From Vandiemenella viatica (lineage: Eukaryota; Arthropoda; Insecta; Orthoptera; Morabidae): 64,000 nt of DNA. Each line of letters begins with the position of its first letter. The stretch's first letter is position 1. Below are positions 10,801-22,700 of this stretch, piece by piece. The stretch spans positions 127,316,597 through 127,380,596 of the forward strand of contig CM061921.1 in NCBI GenBank assembly GCA_031002005.1. Direction: 5' to 3'. A program made the translations under genes and the position numbers. The notes under the pieces are model-generated. The model had not been told where the DNA came from. It was given only the letters and a program-made list of their open reading frames with translations, and made no database searches.

Positions 10801-12309
10801 TAGTATGTTATTGAAAAATTTCTTTTGTTAGATCAAAAGCCGATATACAAACTATTAATACCAGCAACAGGCGTAACCAACATCAAATTTAAACCTCAAT
10901 CTCATTAGCACAAAGAGGCGTCAGTAAAAAAATATTCAGCGTCAACAACTAAATATGTATTTAAGAATAAAATTTATGAAATATCTTATTTAACTATAAC
11001 AGAAATTAAAATTATTGACACTTTTTGAAATGCAGTGTTGGAGGCAAAAAAAAAAAAAAAAAAACAGGCATCCAGATATTTCGCTAAGCAACGTTTCAAA
11101 AATATATTCGTTTATAATGTGCAACATTCAATTGTGAGTCTGTATTAATCTCACCACATCAATGAAACTGTTCTAATGTACGGCACTGAAAACAATTCTA
11201 ATACCGAAGTTTATTTCGGATCATCAATCACGTAGAGTTGCTGCCAGTGTGTATTGTGTACTAACTGACTGTATGACTGCATCACTCTGGATTTGAGATT
11301 TGTGCTGTTAATTCACAGATAAGCTATCAAAAGAAATATTGGCTGCATAAGTAAAACAAGAAGAACAGTACTGTCGTTCCGTTTTTGATATATCCTCCTA
11401 TCCTTCTGAATTTATATTGTATACAATGCTTTAATCCCATTTGAGAGTATCTTGTATAATTTTTTTATACCTCTCATTGAAATTGCCACCAACTGGTAAA
11501 GTTTATGTTTGTAGATGATCCAAAGACAGACTTGAATATTGTTTATATTACAGCTCTGGGGGGAGTATTTGAAATTGCCTGGCGTGTGTTTGAACAGTTT
11601 GCTTGATGCAAGATGTAATATGAGTTTCCTAATCGAACACACAATCACAGCTTTTTTTTTATCGTGAAAGGCATTTTGACTGCAAGAAATCTCCGGCAGA
11701 TAATATATAATCCCGCGTGATGTTTGGTGACAATGTTTCTTACAGGCGGCTCCAGAGTAGCCACGTAACCCAACCAGGTTATGGTACTACGGAGCGTCAT
11801 CAGGACAAAGCTTTGGCACAGGAGATGATGAATTTTACGCCTCAAAAACTTTCAAGCCTATACCGGAATTTTGCATACCCCAGTCATGTGCCAACTGAGC
11901 CACGCGACCAATCGCCAGACAATATTAAATGTATTTGCAAATATTAAAAAATTAAGATTTTGCCTACAGTATCATGGACCTAATAAAGTACTAATGAGGA
12001 TAAAAAGAATCTCTGATATCAGCTGTTGATATAAGCCATCGATATGTTAAATTTTGTAGAAATTTGTCCATTAGTTTTTGCGAGGAGAACGAACAGAAGA
12101 CAAAATCGAAATGTTATGTTTTTGGACTGTGTGTCATGGGGAATTATGTTCTAATCAGGATAAAAAGTATTCTATTTCCTGAACGGTGACATAAAATAAG
12201 ATCCATCAGTTTCTGCGTGGTGCTTGGACAGTGAAAACCAAATTAGCAAATTTACAGTTTTGGAATCTGTATCGTCAAACATTTGTAACGAATCTACATC
12301 TATAGCTAC
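10801..12309. other. Intergenic, with a SINE-C-like head
   Basis: No gene recognised. A(18) tract at about 11047-11064. At about 11740-11930 the minus strand has GCGTGGCTCAGTTGGCAC, an A-box like that of the SINE at 7560-7836, so this is probably another family-C copy. Confidence 0.4.
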
Positions 12310-12776
12310 AACCATACTCTGCAAATCACAAACATTGTGGGTGGCTGACGGTGATAAGCAACAATCCTAAACCTTCGCATTCCAATCCCGAATAGCACGA
12401 GAAAAGAAGGAATACATAAGAGCATCACTACGGCATCATATTTCTAGAATTTTATCCCTCTGGTCATTGCGACCTAAATAGGTTGGCGGAAGAAGTATTT
12501 CATTGCACTCATAATATAAAGATTTTCACATATTCCCCAATAAATTTAAACTGAAACTTCGTCGTCTGTCTTCCAAACTATCCCAGCCCAATACGTGTAT
12601 CAATTCTCTGACGCTTTCATAAAGGTTGTAGCAACCAGTCACGAATCGAGTGGCTCTCCTCTGCACCCTCTCCACTGAGTTGATCAGGCCCTTGCGATAC
12701 GGATCCCAAACACCACAACAGTAATGCTGATGCGGACGCACTAGTGTTTTATACGCTATCTCCTTTGTATGAGCAA
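12310..12776 (-). pseudogene. LINE-A copy 1, 3' part (ORF2 C-terminus)
   Basis: 3' segment of an old CR1/Jockey-group LINE on the minus strand. It encodes AYKTLVRPHQHYCCGVWDP, VERVQRRATRFVTGCYN and LGWDSLEDRRR, the conserved blocks after the reverse transcriptase. It continues at 15906-17400; comparison with the uninterrupted copy at 37.0-37.4 kb places the break at GAGCA|TTACAG, where the younger LINE (12777-15905) is inserted. Non-functional. Confidence 0.8.
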
Positions 12777-15700
12777 CTGATATACCAGTATGTAATAATA
12801 AAATAAACAATTCAAAGTCATTGCGTCAAAGTGTTCAGACCAGTATTTTCCACCAAAATATAAGAGGAATATTTAGTAAAACTGATGACATTACCTTAAG
12901 CCTAGAAGAGATTCAAAATTCCAGAAATTTTAATGTAGACGTTTTGTGTATATCTGAGCATCATTTGTCTGATACAGGAATATCTCAGCTGTCCATCCCA
13001 AATTATAAATTAAGCTCTCATTTCTGCAGATGTAAAATGGAGAAAGGGGGAGTTGCCATTTTTGTTAAAAATAATATTGAATGCAGTAGTGTAGTTGTAA
13101 GTAAGTATTGTATAGAACAACACTTTGAATGTTGTGTTACTAAACTAGAATATGATAAGGAAGAGCTGATAGTGATAGCAATTTACAGGGCCCCCTCAGG
13201 TAATTTCAGACTGTTTTTATCTCATTTAGAGTCTTTGCTACTAAGTTTTACAATTAGCAAACAAATAGTATTATGTGGAGATTTCAATGTTGACTTCCTG
13301 AATCACAGCAATGATAGATTAGATATGGAAGCCTTGATGTTGTCTTTTAACTTAACAGCACTTGTAAATTTTCCTACGAGAATACAAAATAATAGCATGA
13401 CTGCAATTGATAATTTTTTTGTGGATATTTCTCAGTGCAGTAATTACAGCATACATCCAGTAATAAATGGTATTTCAGATCATGATGCCCAGCTATTATG
13501 TATCGAGTCCAGGAACACTGTTAAACAGATAAAGAAAAGCTGGGTTTATAGAAGAAATATTAGTGAAAATAATATAAAACACTTCATAGATACCTTAAAC
13601 AATGAAAACTGGTTAGAAGTATATAATGCGCAGGGTGTTAATGAGAAATTTGATTCCTTTCTGAATATATTTCTAACACTTTTTGAAGGTAGTTTCAAAA
13701 AAAGGAAAATTCTCAACACTCCAAACAATGAACTGGGCATGGGATGGATAACAAAGGGTATTAGAATCTCTAGTAAAACAAAGAGGGACCTTTATTTAAA
13801 AATGAGAGAATCGGATAGCTATGCGCTGAAAGTTCACTATAAACTTTATTCTAAAATACTAAGAAATGTAATAAGGAAGGCCAAGAACAGGTACATATCG
13901 GCGAAAATAGAAAATTCAGATAATAAAATGAGAACAATATGGAATATAATAAAGACTGAAACAGGAAAAACTGTAAATCACTCTAAAGACATAAAAATAG
14001 AACAAAATGGATATGTGTATAGCGAAGTAGGGGAAGTTTGTGAAATATTTAACAAACATTTTACGTCAGTAGTAGATAAATTAGGCATAGAAAAGCAATC
14101 CCCACATAGTGCTCTAAGGCTTCTTGAGACTGCTTTCCCAAATAGCTTTGTGGAGATGAAATTGCCACCAGTAACAGTCTCAGAAATAAATAAACTCATT
14201 AAACAATTAAAACCTAAAAATTCTTCCAGCTATGACAATATTTCAAGTAAATTACTGAAAAGATGTTCAGACTGTATCAGTCATGTACTTGCTCACATTT
14301 GTAATGAATCCTTAATACAAGGTGTTTTTCCCGATAGACTAAAATATGCTGTTGTAAAACCATTATTTAAAAAAGGAGAAGTAACATTACTTTCAACATT
14401 CTCAAAGGTTTTTGAAAAAGTCATGTATAGAAGAGTAATAAAACATGATACACACTATAATATCCTAACTAATTCACAATTTGGGTTCAAAAAAGGATCA
14501 TCCATAGAAATGGCTATATATTCATTTTTAAATAACACATTTGAGGAACTGAATAATAAAATGAATCCTGTAGGAATATTTTGTGATCTTGCAAAAGCAT
14601 TTGACTGTGTAAATCATGAATTACTTTTGAAAAAAATGGAATACTATGGTATTTTTGGGACCGCAGGTAAATGGTTTAAATCATACATTGAAAGCCGAAT
14701 GCAAAAAGTTTCAATTTTTGATTCTAAAATAAGTAAAGATGCTTCATCAGACTGGGAGAAAATAAAACATGGAATTCCACAAGGCTCTGTCTTAGGTCCC
14801 CTCCTCTTTCTGTTATACATCAATGACCTTCCTGGAAATTTATCCGACAAAGTTAAGAGTGTTTTATTTGCAGATGACACTAACCTGACTGTGCGTAAAA
14901 CACCAAACAGTACTATAGAATTTAATGTAAATGAAGTACTTAGAGTAGTAGCAAATTGGTTTAAGGCAAATTCATTAAAATTAAATTTTGAAAAAACACA
15001 TTATATTAGGTTTAAAACAAAAAACTATGCACAGCCAGATATATGTATAAACTATAAAAACAACACAATCTTAGAAACAGAGAGTATAAAATTTCTTGGT
15101 ATTAAAATAGATCAGAAACTCTGTTGGCATGATCATATCACTACACTACTGGCAAAGTTAAGTAGTGCCACCTTTGCAATACGAACACTTTCTCTAACAG
15201 CAGATCTAGAATTAATGAAACAGGTGTACTACTCATATTTTCATTCAGTAATGTCATATGGCATAATTTTTTGGGGAAACTCTTCACAAAGTAAAAAAGT
15301 TTTCATAGCACAGAAAAGAGCTATTAGGTTTCTGTGTAGGGTAAAACCAAGAACTTCTTGCAGACAACTCTTTAAGAAACTCAATATTCTTACAATGTAT
15401 TCTCAGTATATATATTCTCTCATGAGCTTTGTCATAGAAAATTTTAACCTGTTTACACCTAATTCACAGGTACACAGTTTCAATACAAGAAACAGAAATA
15501 ACTTGCATAAAACACAAACATCTCTGTCATTAGTACAAAGAGGAGTTAATTATTCTGGGATACATCTGTTTAATAAACTACCTAATCGTATAAAACAGCT
15601 TTCAGATAATAAAGATGTATTCAAACAAAAACTTAGAGATTATCTTATTGGCAACTCCTTCTACTCCATTCAAGAATTTGAAGAAAATAATTAATTGTAC

Positions 15701-15905
15701 TCATTATGACGTTTGCAAAACTCAGTTGCAAAAATGTATGTTTATTATTTCTTGTATTTGTAAAATATGTATATATATATATTTACTATGATATGACTCA
15801 TATTATGTGTATATGTATCAACAATGACATGTTTCACATCCCAGAGGTATTTCCTCAGCAGGGATCCATGGAACAAGATTGATAAATAAATAAATAAATA
15901 ATAAA
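12777..15905 (+). mobile_element. Young LINE-B insertion (CR1/Jockey group)
   Basis: Non-LTR retrotransposon inserted inside an older LINE of opposite orientation; the flanks align to the uninterrupted copy near 37315. It carries ORF2, a short 3' UTR and a (TAAA)n-type tail (about 15880-15905). There is no ORF1 and only about 45 bp before the endonuclease domain, so the copy is 5'-truncated, as is usual for target-primed reverse transcription. No clear target-site duplication was found. Confidence 0.88.
12821..15694 (+). CDS. LINE ORF2: endonuclease + reverse transcriptase
   Basis: A 957-codon open frame without stops. It has an N-terminal exonuclease-endonuclease-phosphatase domain (residues about 5-230) with HQNIRG, SEHH, YRAPSG, GDFNVD and SDHD motifs, so all expected catalytic residues are present. 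A reverse transcriptase follows (about 460-740) with FGFKKGSS, DLAKAFDCVNH, HGIPQGSVLGPLLFLLYIND and FADD (683-686), then the C-terminal KRAIRFLC region. It nicks DNA and copies the element RNA at the nick. The frame is open upstream of 12821 with no ATG, so the true start is lost with the 5' end. PLFKKGE (about 514-520) runs directly into LLSTFSKVFEK; the intervening block carrying the NYRPIS-type motif of this family is missing by an in-frame deletion, so the enzyme is probably inactive despite the open frame. Young relative to all neighbouring LINEs. Confidence 0.88.
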   Translation: MRQSVQTSIFHQNIRGIFSKTDDITLSLEEIQNSRNFNVDVLCISEHHLSDTGISQLSIPNYKLSSHFCRCKMEKGGVAIFVKNNIECSSVVVSKYCIEQHFECCVTKLEYDKEELIVIAIYRAPSGNFRLFLSHLESLLLSFTISKQIVLCGDFNVDFLNHSNDRLDMEALMLSFNLTALVNFPTRIQNNSMTAIDNFFVDISQCSNYSIHPVINGISDHDAQLLCIESRNTVKQIKKSWVYRRNISENNIKHFIDTLNNENWLEVYNAQGVNEKFDSFLNIFLTLFEGSFKKRKILNTPNNELGMGWITKGIRISSKTKRDLYLKMRESDSYALKVHYKLYSKILRNVIRKAKNRYISAKIENSDNKMRTIWNIIKTETGKTVNHSKDIKIEQNGYVYSEVGEVCEIFNKHFTSVVDKLGIEKQSPHSALRLLETAFPNSFVEMKLPPVTVSEINKLIKQLKPKNSSSYDNISSKLLKRCSDCISHVLAHICNESLIQGVFPDRLKYAVVKPLFKKGEVTLLSTFSKVFEKVMYRRVIKHDTHYNILTNSQFGFKKGSSIEMAIYSFLNNTFEELNNKMNPVGIFCDLAKAFDCVNHELLLKKMEYYGIFGTAGKWFKSYIESRMQKVSIFDSKISKDASSDWEKIKHGIPQGSVLGPLLFLLYINDLPGNLSDKVKSVLFADDTNLTVRKTPNSTIEFNVNEVLRVVANWFKANSLKLNFEKTHYIRFKTKNYAQPDICINYKNNTILETESIKFLGIKIDQKLCWHDHITTLLAKLSSATFAIRTLSLTADLELMKQVYYSYFHSVMSYGIIFWGNSSQSKKVFIAQKRAIRFLCRVKPRTSCRQLFKKLNILTMYSQYIYSLMSFVIENFNLFTPNSQVHSFNTRNRNNLHKTQTSLSLVQRGVNYSGIHLFNKLPNRIKQLSDNKDVFKQKLRDYLIGNSFYSIQEFEENN

Positions 15906-17400
15906 TTACAGTTCCTCAAAATACGACCTATGAATCGCAATTTAGAATTAGCTTTGCCTAAGACGGAAGTTATGTGCAAGTCCCATGTTCATGTTACTTT
16001 GTACTATCACTTCAGGGAATCAACCGTGTGAACAGCTGAATTGTTTATTTTGTACTCGTGAACAAACTGATTCTTGTTTTACTTATTCACATTGCCTTGC
16101 ACTTTTTGCAATTAAGTGTAAGCTGCCATTTACGGCACCATTCGGAAATAGCATCCAAATCGCGCTGAACTTCTAAGCAATCGTCGGAGCACCTTATTTC
16201 CCTATACATAACTGCATCGTTGGCAAACAATCGCAACCAGCATCTGACGTGTTCACCGAGATCTTTTATAAATATTAAGAAAAGAAGTGGTCCTATTACA
16301 GTTCCTTGAGGAACCCACAAAGTAAAATCTATCTTATAAGAGGCTTCCCCGTCAACAACGACATACTGAGATCGATCAGTTCGAAAATCACGTATCCATC
16401 CGCTCGAATCTTCGCTAAAAGACGGTTGTGTGGTACAGAATCAAAACCTTTCTGAAAATCTAAGAAAATTGTATCAACTTGTGAATCTGCATCGATAATT
16501 TTCATTGCGTCATGTGAAAATATGGCCAATTGTGTTTCACATGATCTCTTCTTCCAAAATCCGTGTTGACACGGTGTAAGTAACTCGTTCCCTTCTAGGA
16601 ACTTCATAATGCTAGAGCATATAACATGCTCCAGAATTCTACTGCAGACAGATGTTAGAGATATGGGTCGATAATTCCTAGGATCAATCCGATTTCCTTT
16701 CTTGAAAACGGAAATTAGCTGAGCTATTTTCCAGCTAGAAGGTACTTTTTTCTCATCTAAAGATTTACGGAATATATCTGACAGAAATGGTTCAATTTCC
16801 TCTGCGTATTCAGAAAATTCTCTTACCGGTATACGATCGGGACCCGGCGCTTTACCTCACTTCAGGAGCTTTAATTGCTTTACAAAAACTACGCTATCAG
16901 TCTCTATCGGATCCATCTCTAATTCCACGCGATGTGGTAAAGTGAGGATGTTTTTCATTGTTTCGCACGTGAATGAATTTTTGAATTAGGTGTTAAATAC
17001 GCGCCTTGTCGCGGCTGTCCTTAATTTTCCGTCCGTCTTTTATTAGAACTGGCTTATTGTTTCCAATACAACTAACTTTTTTTTGTATACGACCAAAATT
17101 TTTTCGGTGAGGCTGTTAGAGAGAGAATTGCAACGAAAGTCATTAAAGGCCTCACGCATCGCATTCTTAACATGTCCCCTTATCTTCTCTAACTTATCTA
17201 AATCAGTCATGCATGTATCTTCCTTTGCTTTTTGAGTAACCTTTTAACATCCCATGTATACAATGGTGGATCATTCCCTTCCCTGATTGTCCGATTCGGT
17301 ATATGCAAGTCAATACCTTCCCTGACTATATGTATGAATCGATGCCATTTCTCTTCAACGATGCCTCTTGCTACTATATAGGTAAGGTAATTTTTTCTCA
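15906..17400 (-). pseudogene. LINE-A copy 1, 5' part (RT domain)
   Basis: Continuation of the LINE broken by the insertion at 12777-15905. On the minus strand it encodes the pre-RT linker (PNRTIREGNDPPLYTWDVKR at about 17250-17310), HGFWKKRSCETQLA and DFQKGFDSVPHNRLLAKI (16430-16570), PQGTVIGPLLFLIFIKDLG, RLFANDAVMY (FADD changed to FAND) and LNCKKCKAM (16087-16320). Stops, frameshifts and the lost catalytic aspartate make it a relic. It retains an RT finger region that copy 3 has lost. Confidence 0.82.
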
Positions 17401-17696
17401 AATAAGGATAAAGGTATCACATATTCTGACAAATCATATAAACTACCACTATGTGCAATTTAGTTTCTGCGGGATGGGCGAATATATGGACAGACAGACA
17501 AAAATTCAAAATTTTACGGTTTTGCCATTTCTATCGTACATTACTCTTTTTGAAATAAATGTAATGTTCGGATACAACTTTTGTAGGATCTCAACGTCAA
17601 CGAGCCGTTCAAAGAAGAAAAAAAAGAGTGAAATTGTTTTGATCAAGTATCGGTATTGAGAAAAAACTTTTGTTGATAGGTTAGCAACAACTTTAC

Positions 17697-17821
17697 CTGT
17701 ATCTTGTCTAGGACTCCGGTGGAGTCCATCCTGCTGGCCACGTTGACAGCGTTGCCCCAGATGTCGTACTGCGGCTTCCGAGCTCCGATCACTCCCGCCA
17801 CCACGGGGCCAATGTTAATGC
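17697..17821 (-). CDS. Adenylate cyclase, C2-domain exon (3'-most seen)
   Basis: Internal exon of a membrane adenylate cyclase, which makes cAMP from ATP under G-protein control. Read on the minus strand: acceptor TAG before GCATTAAC, donor GTAAAG after GATACAG. It encodes [20 protein letters not shown], then [20 protein letters not shown] and IQ. This carries the QYDIWGN and NVASR motifs, whose Asp, Asn and Arg bind the adenine and stabilise the transition state in the C2 half. The first two bases complete a Gly codon split with the exon at 27768-27899 (ATA G|GC), so the 9.9-kb intron is phase 1. The exon ends in phase 0; the remaining C2 segment with the VKGKG motif should be downstream but was not found. 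The subtype cannot be settled from the C2 core; resemblance is to the Ac76E, rutabaga and AC5/6 types. Confidence 0.95.
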
Positions 17822-17839
17822 CTACGTCATAATCTCAAC

Positions 17840-19345
17840 TTAACAACCAACAATGTTATGTACGTAAACAATAAATACATTTTTAAATACTTGAAAAAAA
17901 AACTATAGGAAAAATAATTTTTCGATTAGCGTCTTTTGCCTTTAATGCTGAACTTCTTAAGAGAATTTATTCCTCTTCGGTATTTAGCAAATATAAATGG
18001 CATTATATGTATTATCGCAAAAAAGGAATCAGGAAACTACAATATGATCAGTAAAGACATATACGACTTCAGAGGATAAACCGCTCTATGAAAAATGGGA
18101 AAAGTCAGTAATGTGGAATTGCCATCCTAATTCACTGCTAACTCCCTTTCTCAAAATTTATGAAATCGCAATAAACAAAAAGTTTACCAGAAACTTAGAA
18201 ATAAAAATGTTATAACCAAATCACCATTTGGATTTGAAAAGGAGCATCAAATTTGCTTTGACTTACAATATTTTAAAACAAATAAGTGACAAACTAATGC
18301 CTGTAGAAATTTTTTGTGACTTTAATTTGAATGTTTTGACCATGGTATTGTGATTAAAAAATTAAAGCGTTATTGTACAGATGGAATTATTATTGAACGG
18401 CTTTATTCACACATATGAAAAATTTAATAGTCCGTCATGTGATTCGCAGTTTTCATAGTGGAGTATATCAAGCTTTCATATTGCGTTAACTACTATTTTT
18501 GATATGTGTGAATGGTCTACCTTGCGTCGAATATTAAACATCCGAATTTTCCTTTTTGAAGATGACACATACTTCGGAATTGATTTAAAAAAATACTTCA
18601 GATGTCTCTAATGACCTCATGAGCACTTAAATTATATCTTTCGCCGAATTAATACTTTGTTCACTGCTAATGGTTTGTCTTTATACTTTGATAAAACACT
18701 AAATGCATTTTACCACGTCACACATATTAACAAAATACATACAACAAAAATTAATAGACAAGTCCATTCACGAGGCAGTGAGGGTGCAATGGGCGCTGAC
18801 CCATTTCAAATTCATACAATTTCAGTCATAGCTAATCTCAGTAAGAATAAACCGGCTCATATTGATTATTTTCACGATATAATGTCATATGGAATAATCT
18901 TCCAGAACAATTTAACTCATGAAGATAAGTAATCAGGGTCCACAAATGAGTAATAAGAATTATATGTGGGGTTAGCAACAGAAGAAAATGCAAAGAGCTG
19001 TTCCAGACATCAGGAATTTTAATATTGGTGGCCGAATATCTATACACATTAATGTCCTTTGTAGTAAAAAATTATATTATGCTTGAAACAAACAGTAAAA
19101 TGCTCAATTGTTGAACTAGAGATAGAAATTATCTTCAGCAGGATTACAAGTAATTTATATTTGTTCAAAAAGCGGTCATACTTTCAAGCATACACATCTT
19201 CAATAAACTCCCAACACATCTTAAATGTCTTGTAGGGGAGAAGATTAAATGCGGGAAAAAAATTAAAAGAAATTTTTGTTGACAACATCTACTATACGTA
19301 AGGATTTTTCTTGAAGCAACCTACTAAATATAATCCAGTTTGTTG
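17840..19345 (+). pseudogene. Degenerate LINE-B relative
   Basis: From about 18200 the plus strand reads, through many stops, SPFGFEKEHQ, a decayed DLxKAFDxVxH block (FECFDHGIVIKKLKRY), EDDTYFG in place of the FADD motif, ANGLSLYFDKT, and DIMSYGIIFQNNLTHEDK (the SYGIIFWGNS block of the LINE at 12821-15694). Same order and spacing as LINE-B, much older. Clear homology starts at about 18200; the sequence just before it is unassigned. Confidence 0.65.
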
Positions 19346-19709
19346 TATTAATGTAATGGATATAATTAATTAATGTATTATTCCGTGACAGTACATACAT
19401 CTATAACGTTATGTAGCGTAAATTGATTCCTTTGCACATCCAAGCTCATAAATAAAAAGTTTATTGTATAAGACCATCAATTTGTATGAATAAGTAACCT
19501 CAAGCTAACGTAATTGAAATTATATTTTCGTTTTTCAACGAATAAGTTTCACTTCAGACTGAAAAGCATTTCCAGTTCTTCTCTTTCTGGGTGTGTACAC
19601 TTTGCTTTTGCTACATTTCACACAACGAAATTACCGTACAAATATTGCTCTCAATTCCATTGTTTCTCATATGACGACAGTGGTCTTTAGATGCAGCTGC
19701 AAACTACAG
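19346..19709. other. AT-rich spacer before satellite
   Basis: Probably includes the 3' UTR of the preceding LINE relic. No gene seen. Confidence 0.4.
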
Positions 19710-22700
19710 ATCTCTCTTCATTTCTTTTCACTCTGCCTGCACTATAGTGTTTCGAATTCGCTACTGGAATTTTTTTCACTTTGTAATACGCTGGGAGATC
19801 GAGTCAACTTATTATTTATTTTCACTCTCCCTGCATTATAGTGTTTCCACTTTTCTACCAGTATTTATTTTTCTGTATATTCATTATCCTTCTCCCTGCA
19901 CTATAGTGTTTCCACTTTTCTACCAGTGTTTTGTTTGCTTTGTGAAAAGCTGGGTGATGGAGTGGTCATATATTTCTGTATATTTATATTCCCTCTCCTT
20001 GCACTATAGTGTTTCGACTTCTCTACCGTTGATTTGTTTGTTTTTGATACGCTGAGTGACGCAGTTGACTTATTATTTATTTTCCTGCATATTTATTGTC
20101 AATTTCGTTACACTATAGTGATTCCACTTTGCTACCCGGATTTTGTGTAATATACGAAGCGCTGGGTGATGGTGTTGTCTTCCTATTTATTTTTCTGTAT
20201 GTTTATTATAATTCTCCACGGATAATATTGTTTCGGCTTCTCTACCAGTGATAGAGTTACCTTATTATATATTTTTCTGTATATATATTTTCACTGTCCC
20301 TGCACGTCAGTGTTTCCAGTTACTATCAGTATTTTGTGAAATTTATGAGAATCTGGGTGATGGTGTTGACATTCTATTTATTGTTCTGTATTTTTTATAT
20401 CATTCTCCGTGCACTATTGTGCTTCGACTTCTCTACCATTGTTTTGTTTGCTTTGTATTACAGTGCTTCATGGAGTTGTGTTATTATATATTTTTCTGTA
20501 TATTTATTTTCACTGTGCCTGCACTACAAGGTTTCCACTTTACTACAGGTATTTTGTGTAATATATGAGACGCTGGGTGATGGTGTTGTCATCCTATTTA
20601 TTTTTCTGTATATTTATTATAATTCTCCCTGCCCTAAAGTGTTTTGACTTCTCCACCAGTGTTTTGTTTGCTTTTGTAATTCGCTGGGTGATGGTGTTGT
20701 CATCCTATTTATTTTTCTGTATATTTATTATCATTCTCCCGCCCCTATAGTGTTTGACGTCTCCACACGTGTATTGTTTGCTTTGTGTTACGCTGAGTGA
20801 TGGATTTTTCTTATTATTTTTTTCTGTATATTTATTTCCACTGTCCTTGCAGTTTAGTTTTTATACTGCGCTACTGATACTTTTTGTGTATTTTATGCTA
20901 CGCTGGGTGATGGTGTAGTCTTCCTATTAAATTTTCTCTATATTTGTTATCATTCACCGTGCACCATTATGTTTTAATTTCTCAACCAGTGTTAATTTTT
21001 GTTTGGGTTACACTGGGTGATGCAGTTGCCTTGTTTTTCTTTTTCTGTACATTTATTTTCACTCTGACGGCACTATAGTGATTCCACTTTGCTACCGGTA
21101 TTTTGTGTAATTTATGACACGCTGGGTGATGGTGTTGTAATCCTATTAATTTTTCCCTATAGTTATTATCATTCTCCGTGCACTCTAGTCTTTCGACTTC
21201 TCAACCAGTTTTTTGTTTGCTTTGTATTACACTGGGTCATGGAATAGTATTATTATATATTTTTCTGTATATTTATTTTCACTGTATCTGCAACACAATG
21301 TTTCCACTTTACTACAGGTATTTTGTGTTATATATGAGACGCTGGGTAATGGTGTTGTCATCCGATTTATTTTTCCGTATATTTATTATAATTCTCCCTG
21401 CCTTAAAGTGTTTGACTTCTCCACCAGTGTTTTGTTTGCTTTGTATTTAGCTGGGTGATGGTGTTGTCATCCTATTTATTTTTCTGTATATTTATTATCA
21501 TTCTCCCGGCCCTACAGTGTTTGACCTCTCCACACGCGTATTGTTTGCTTTGTGTTACGCTGAGTGATGGATTTGTCTTATTTTTATTTTTCTGTATTTT
21601 TATTTCCACTGTCCTTGCAGTTTAGAGTTTATACTGTGCAACTGATACTTTTTGTGTATTTTATGATACGCCGGGTAGTGTAGTAGTCTTTCTATTTAAT
21701 TTTCTGTATATTTCTTATCATTCACCGTGCACCAAAATGTTTTAACTTCTCAACCAGTGTTATGTTTGCTTAGTGTTACGCTGGGTGATGGAGTTGTCTT
21801 GTTATTTGTTTTTCTGTACATTTAATTTCACTGTGCCGGCACTATAGAGATTCCACTTTGCTACTGGTATTTTGTGTAATTTATGACACGTTGGTTGATG
21901 GTGTTGTTATTCTATTTATTTTTCTGTTAATTCATCATCATTCTCCCGGCTCTATAGTGTTTGACTTCTCTACCAGTGTATTGTTTGCTTTGTGTTACGC
22001 TGAGTGATGGTGTTGTCTTATTGTTTATTTTTCTGTATTTTTATTTCCACTGTCCCTGCACTTTAGTGCTTATAATGTGCTACTGATACTTTGTGTGTAA
22101 TTTATGACACGCTTGGTGATGGTGTTGTCTACCTATTTATTTTTCTGTATATTTGTTATTATTCTCAGTGCACCATAGTGTTTCGACTACTCAACCAGTG
22201 TTATGTTTGCTTAGTGTTACGCTGTGTGATGGAGTTATTTGTTTTACAGTACATTTATTTTCACTGTGCCTGCACAATAGTGTTTCCACTTTGTTACTGG
22301 TATTTTGTGTAATTTATGACACGCTGGGTGATGGTGTTGCGTCCCTATTTTATTTTTTGTATATTTATCATCATTCTCCCGGAACTATAGTGTTTGACTT
22401 CACCACCAGTGTATTGTTTGCTTTGTGTTACGCTGAGTGATGGAGTTGTCTTATTATTTATTTTTCTGTATATTTTTTTCCACTGTCCCTTCACTTCAGT
22501 GATTATAATGTGCTACTGATACCTTATGTGTAATTTATGTGACGCTGGGTGATGGTGTTGTCTTCCTAATTATTTTTCTATATATTTGTTATCATTCTCA
22601 GTGCACCATAGTGTTTCGACTACTCAACCAGTGTTATGTTTGCTTTGTGTTACGCTGGGTGATGGAGTTGTCTTATTATTTGTTTTTCTGTGTATTTATT

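Noticed and set aside
1..17696. The last C2 exon of the adenylate cyclase (VKGKG region)
   Set aside because: I looked on the minus strand for a VKGKGxxxTYF-like reading and GC-rich exon-like patches and found none that I could support.
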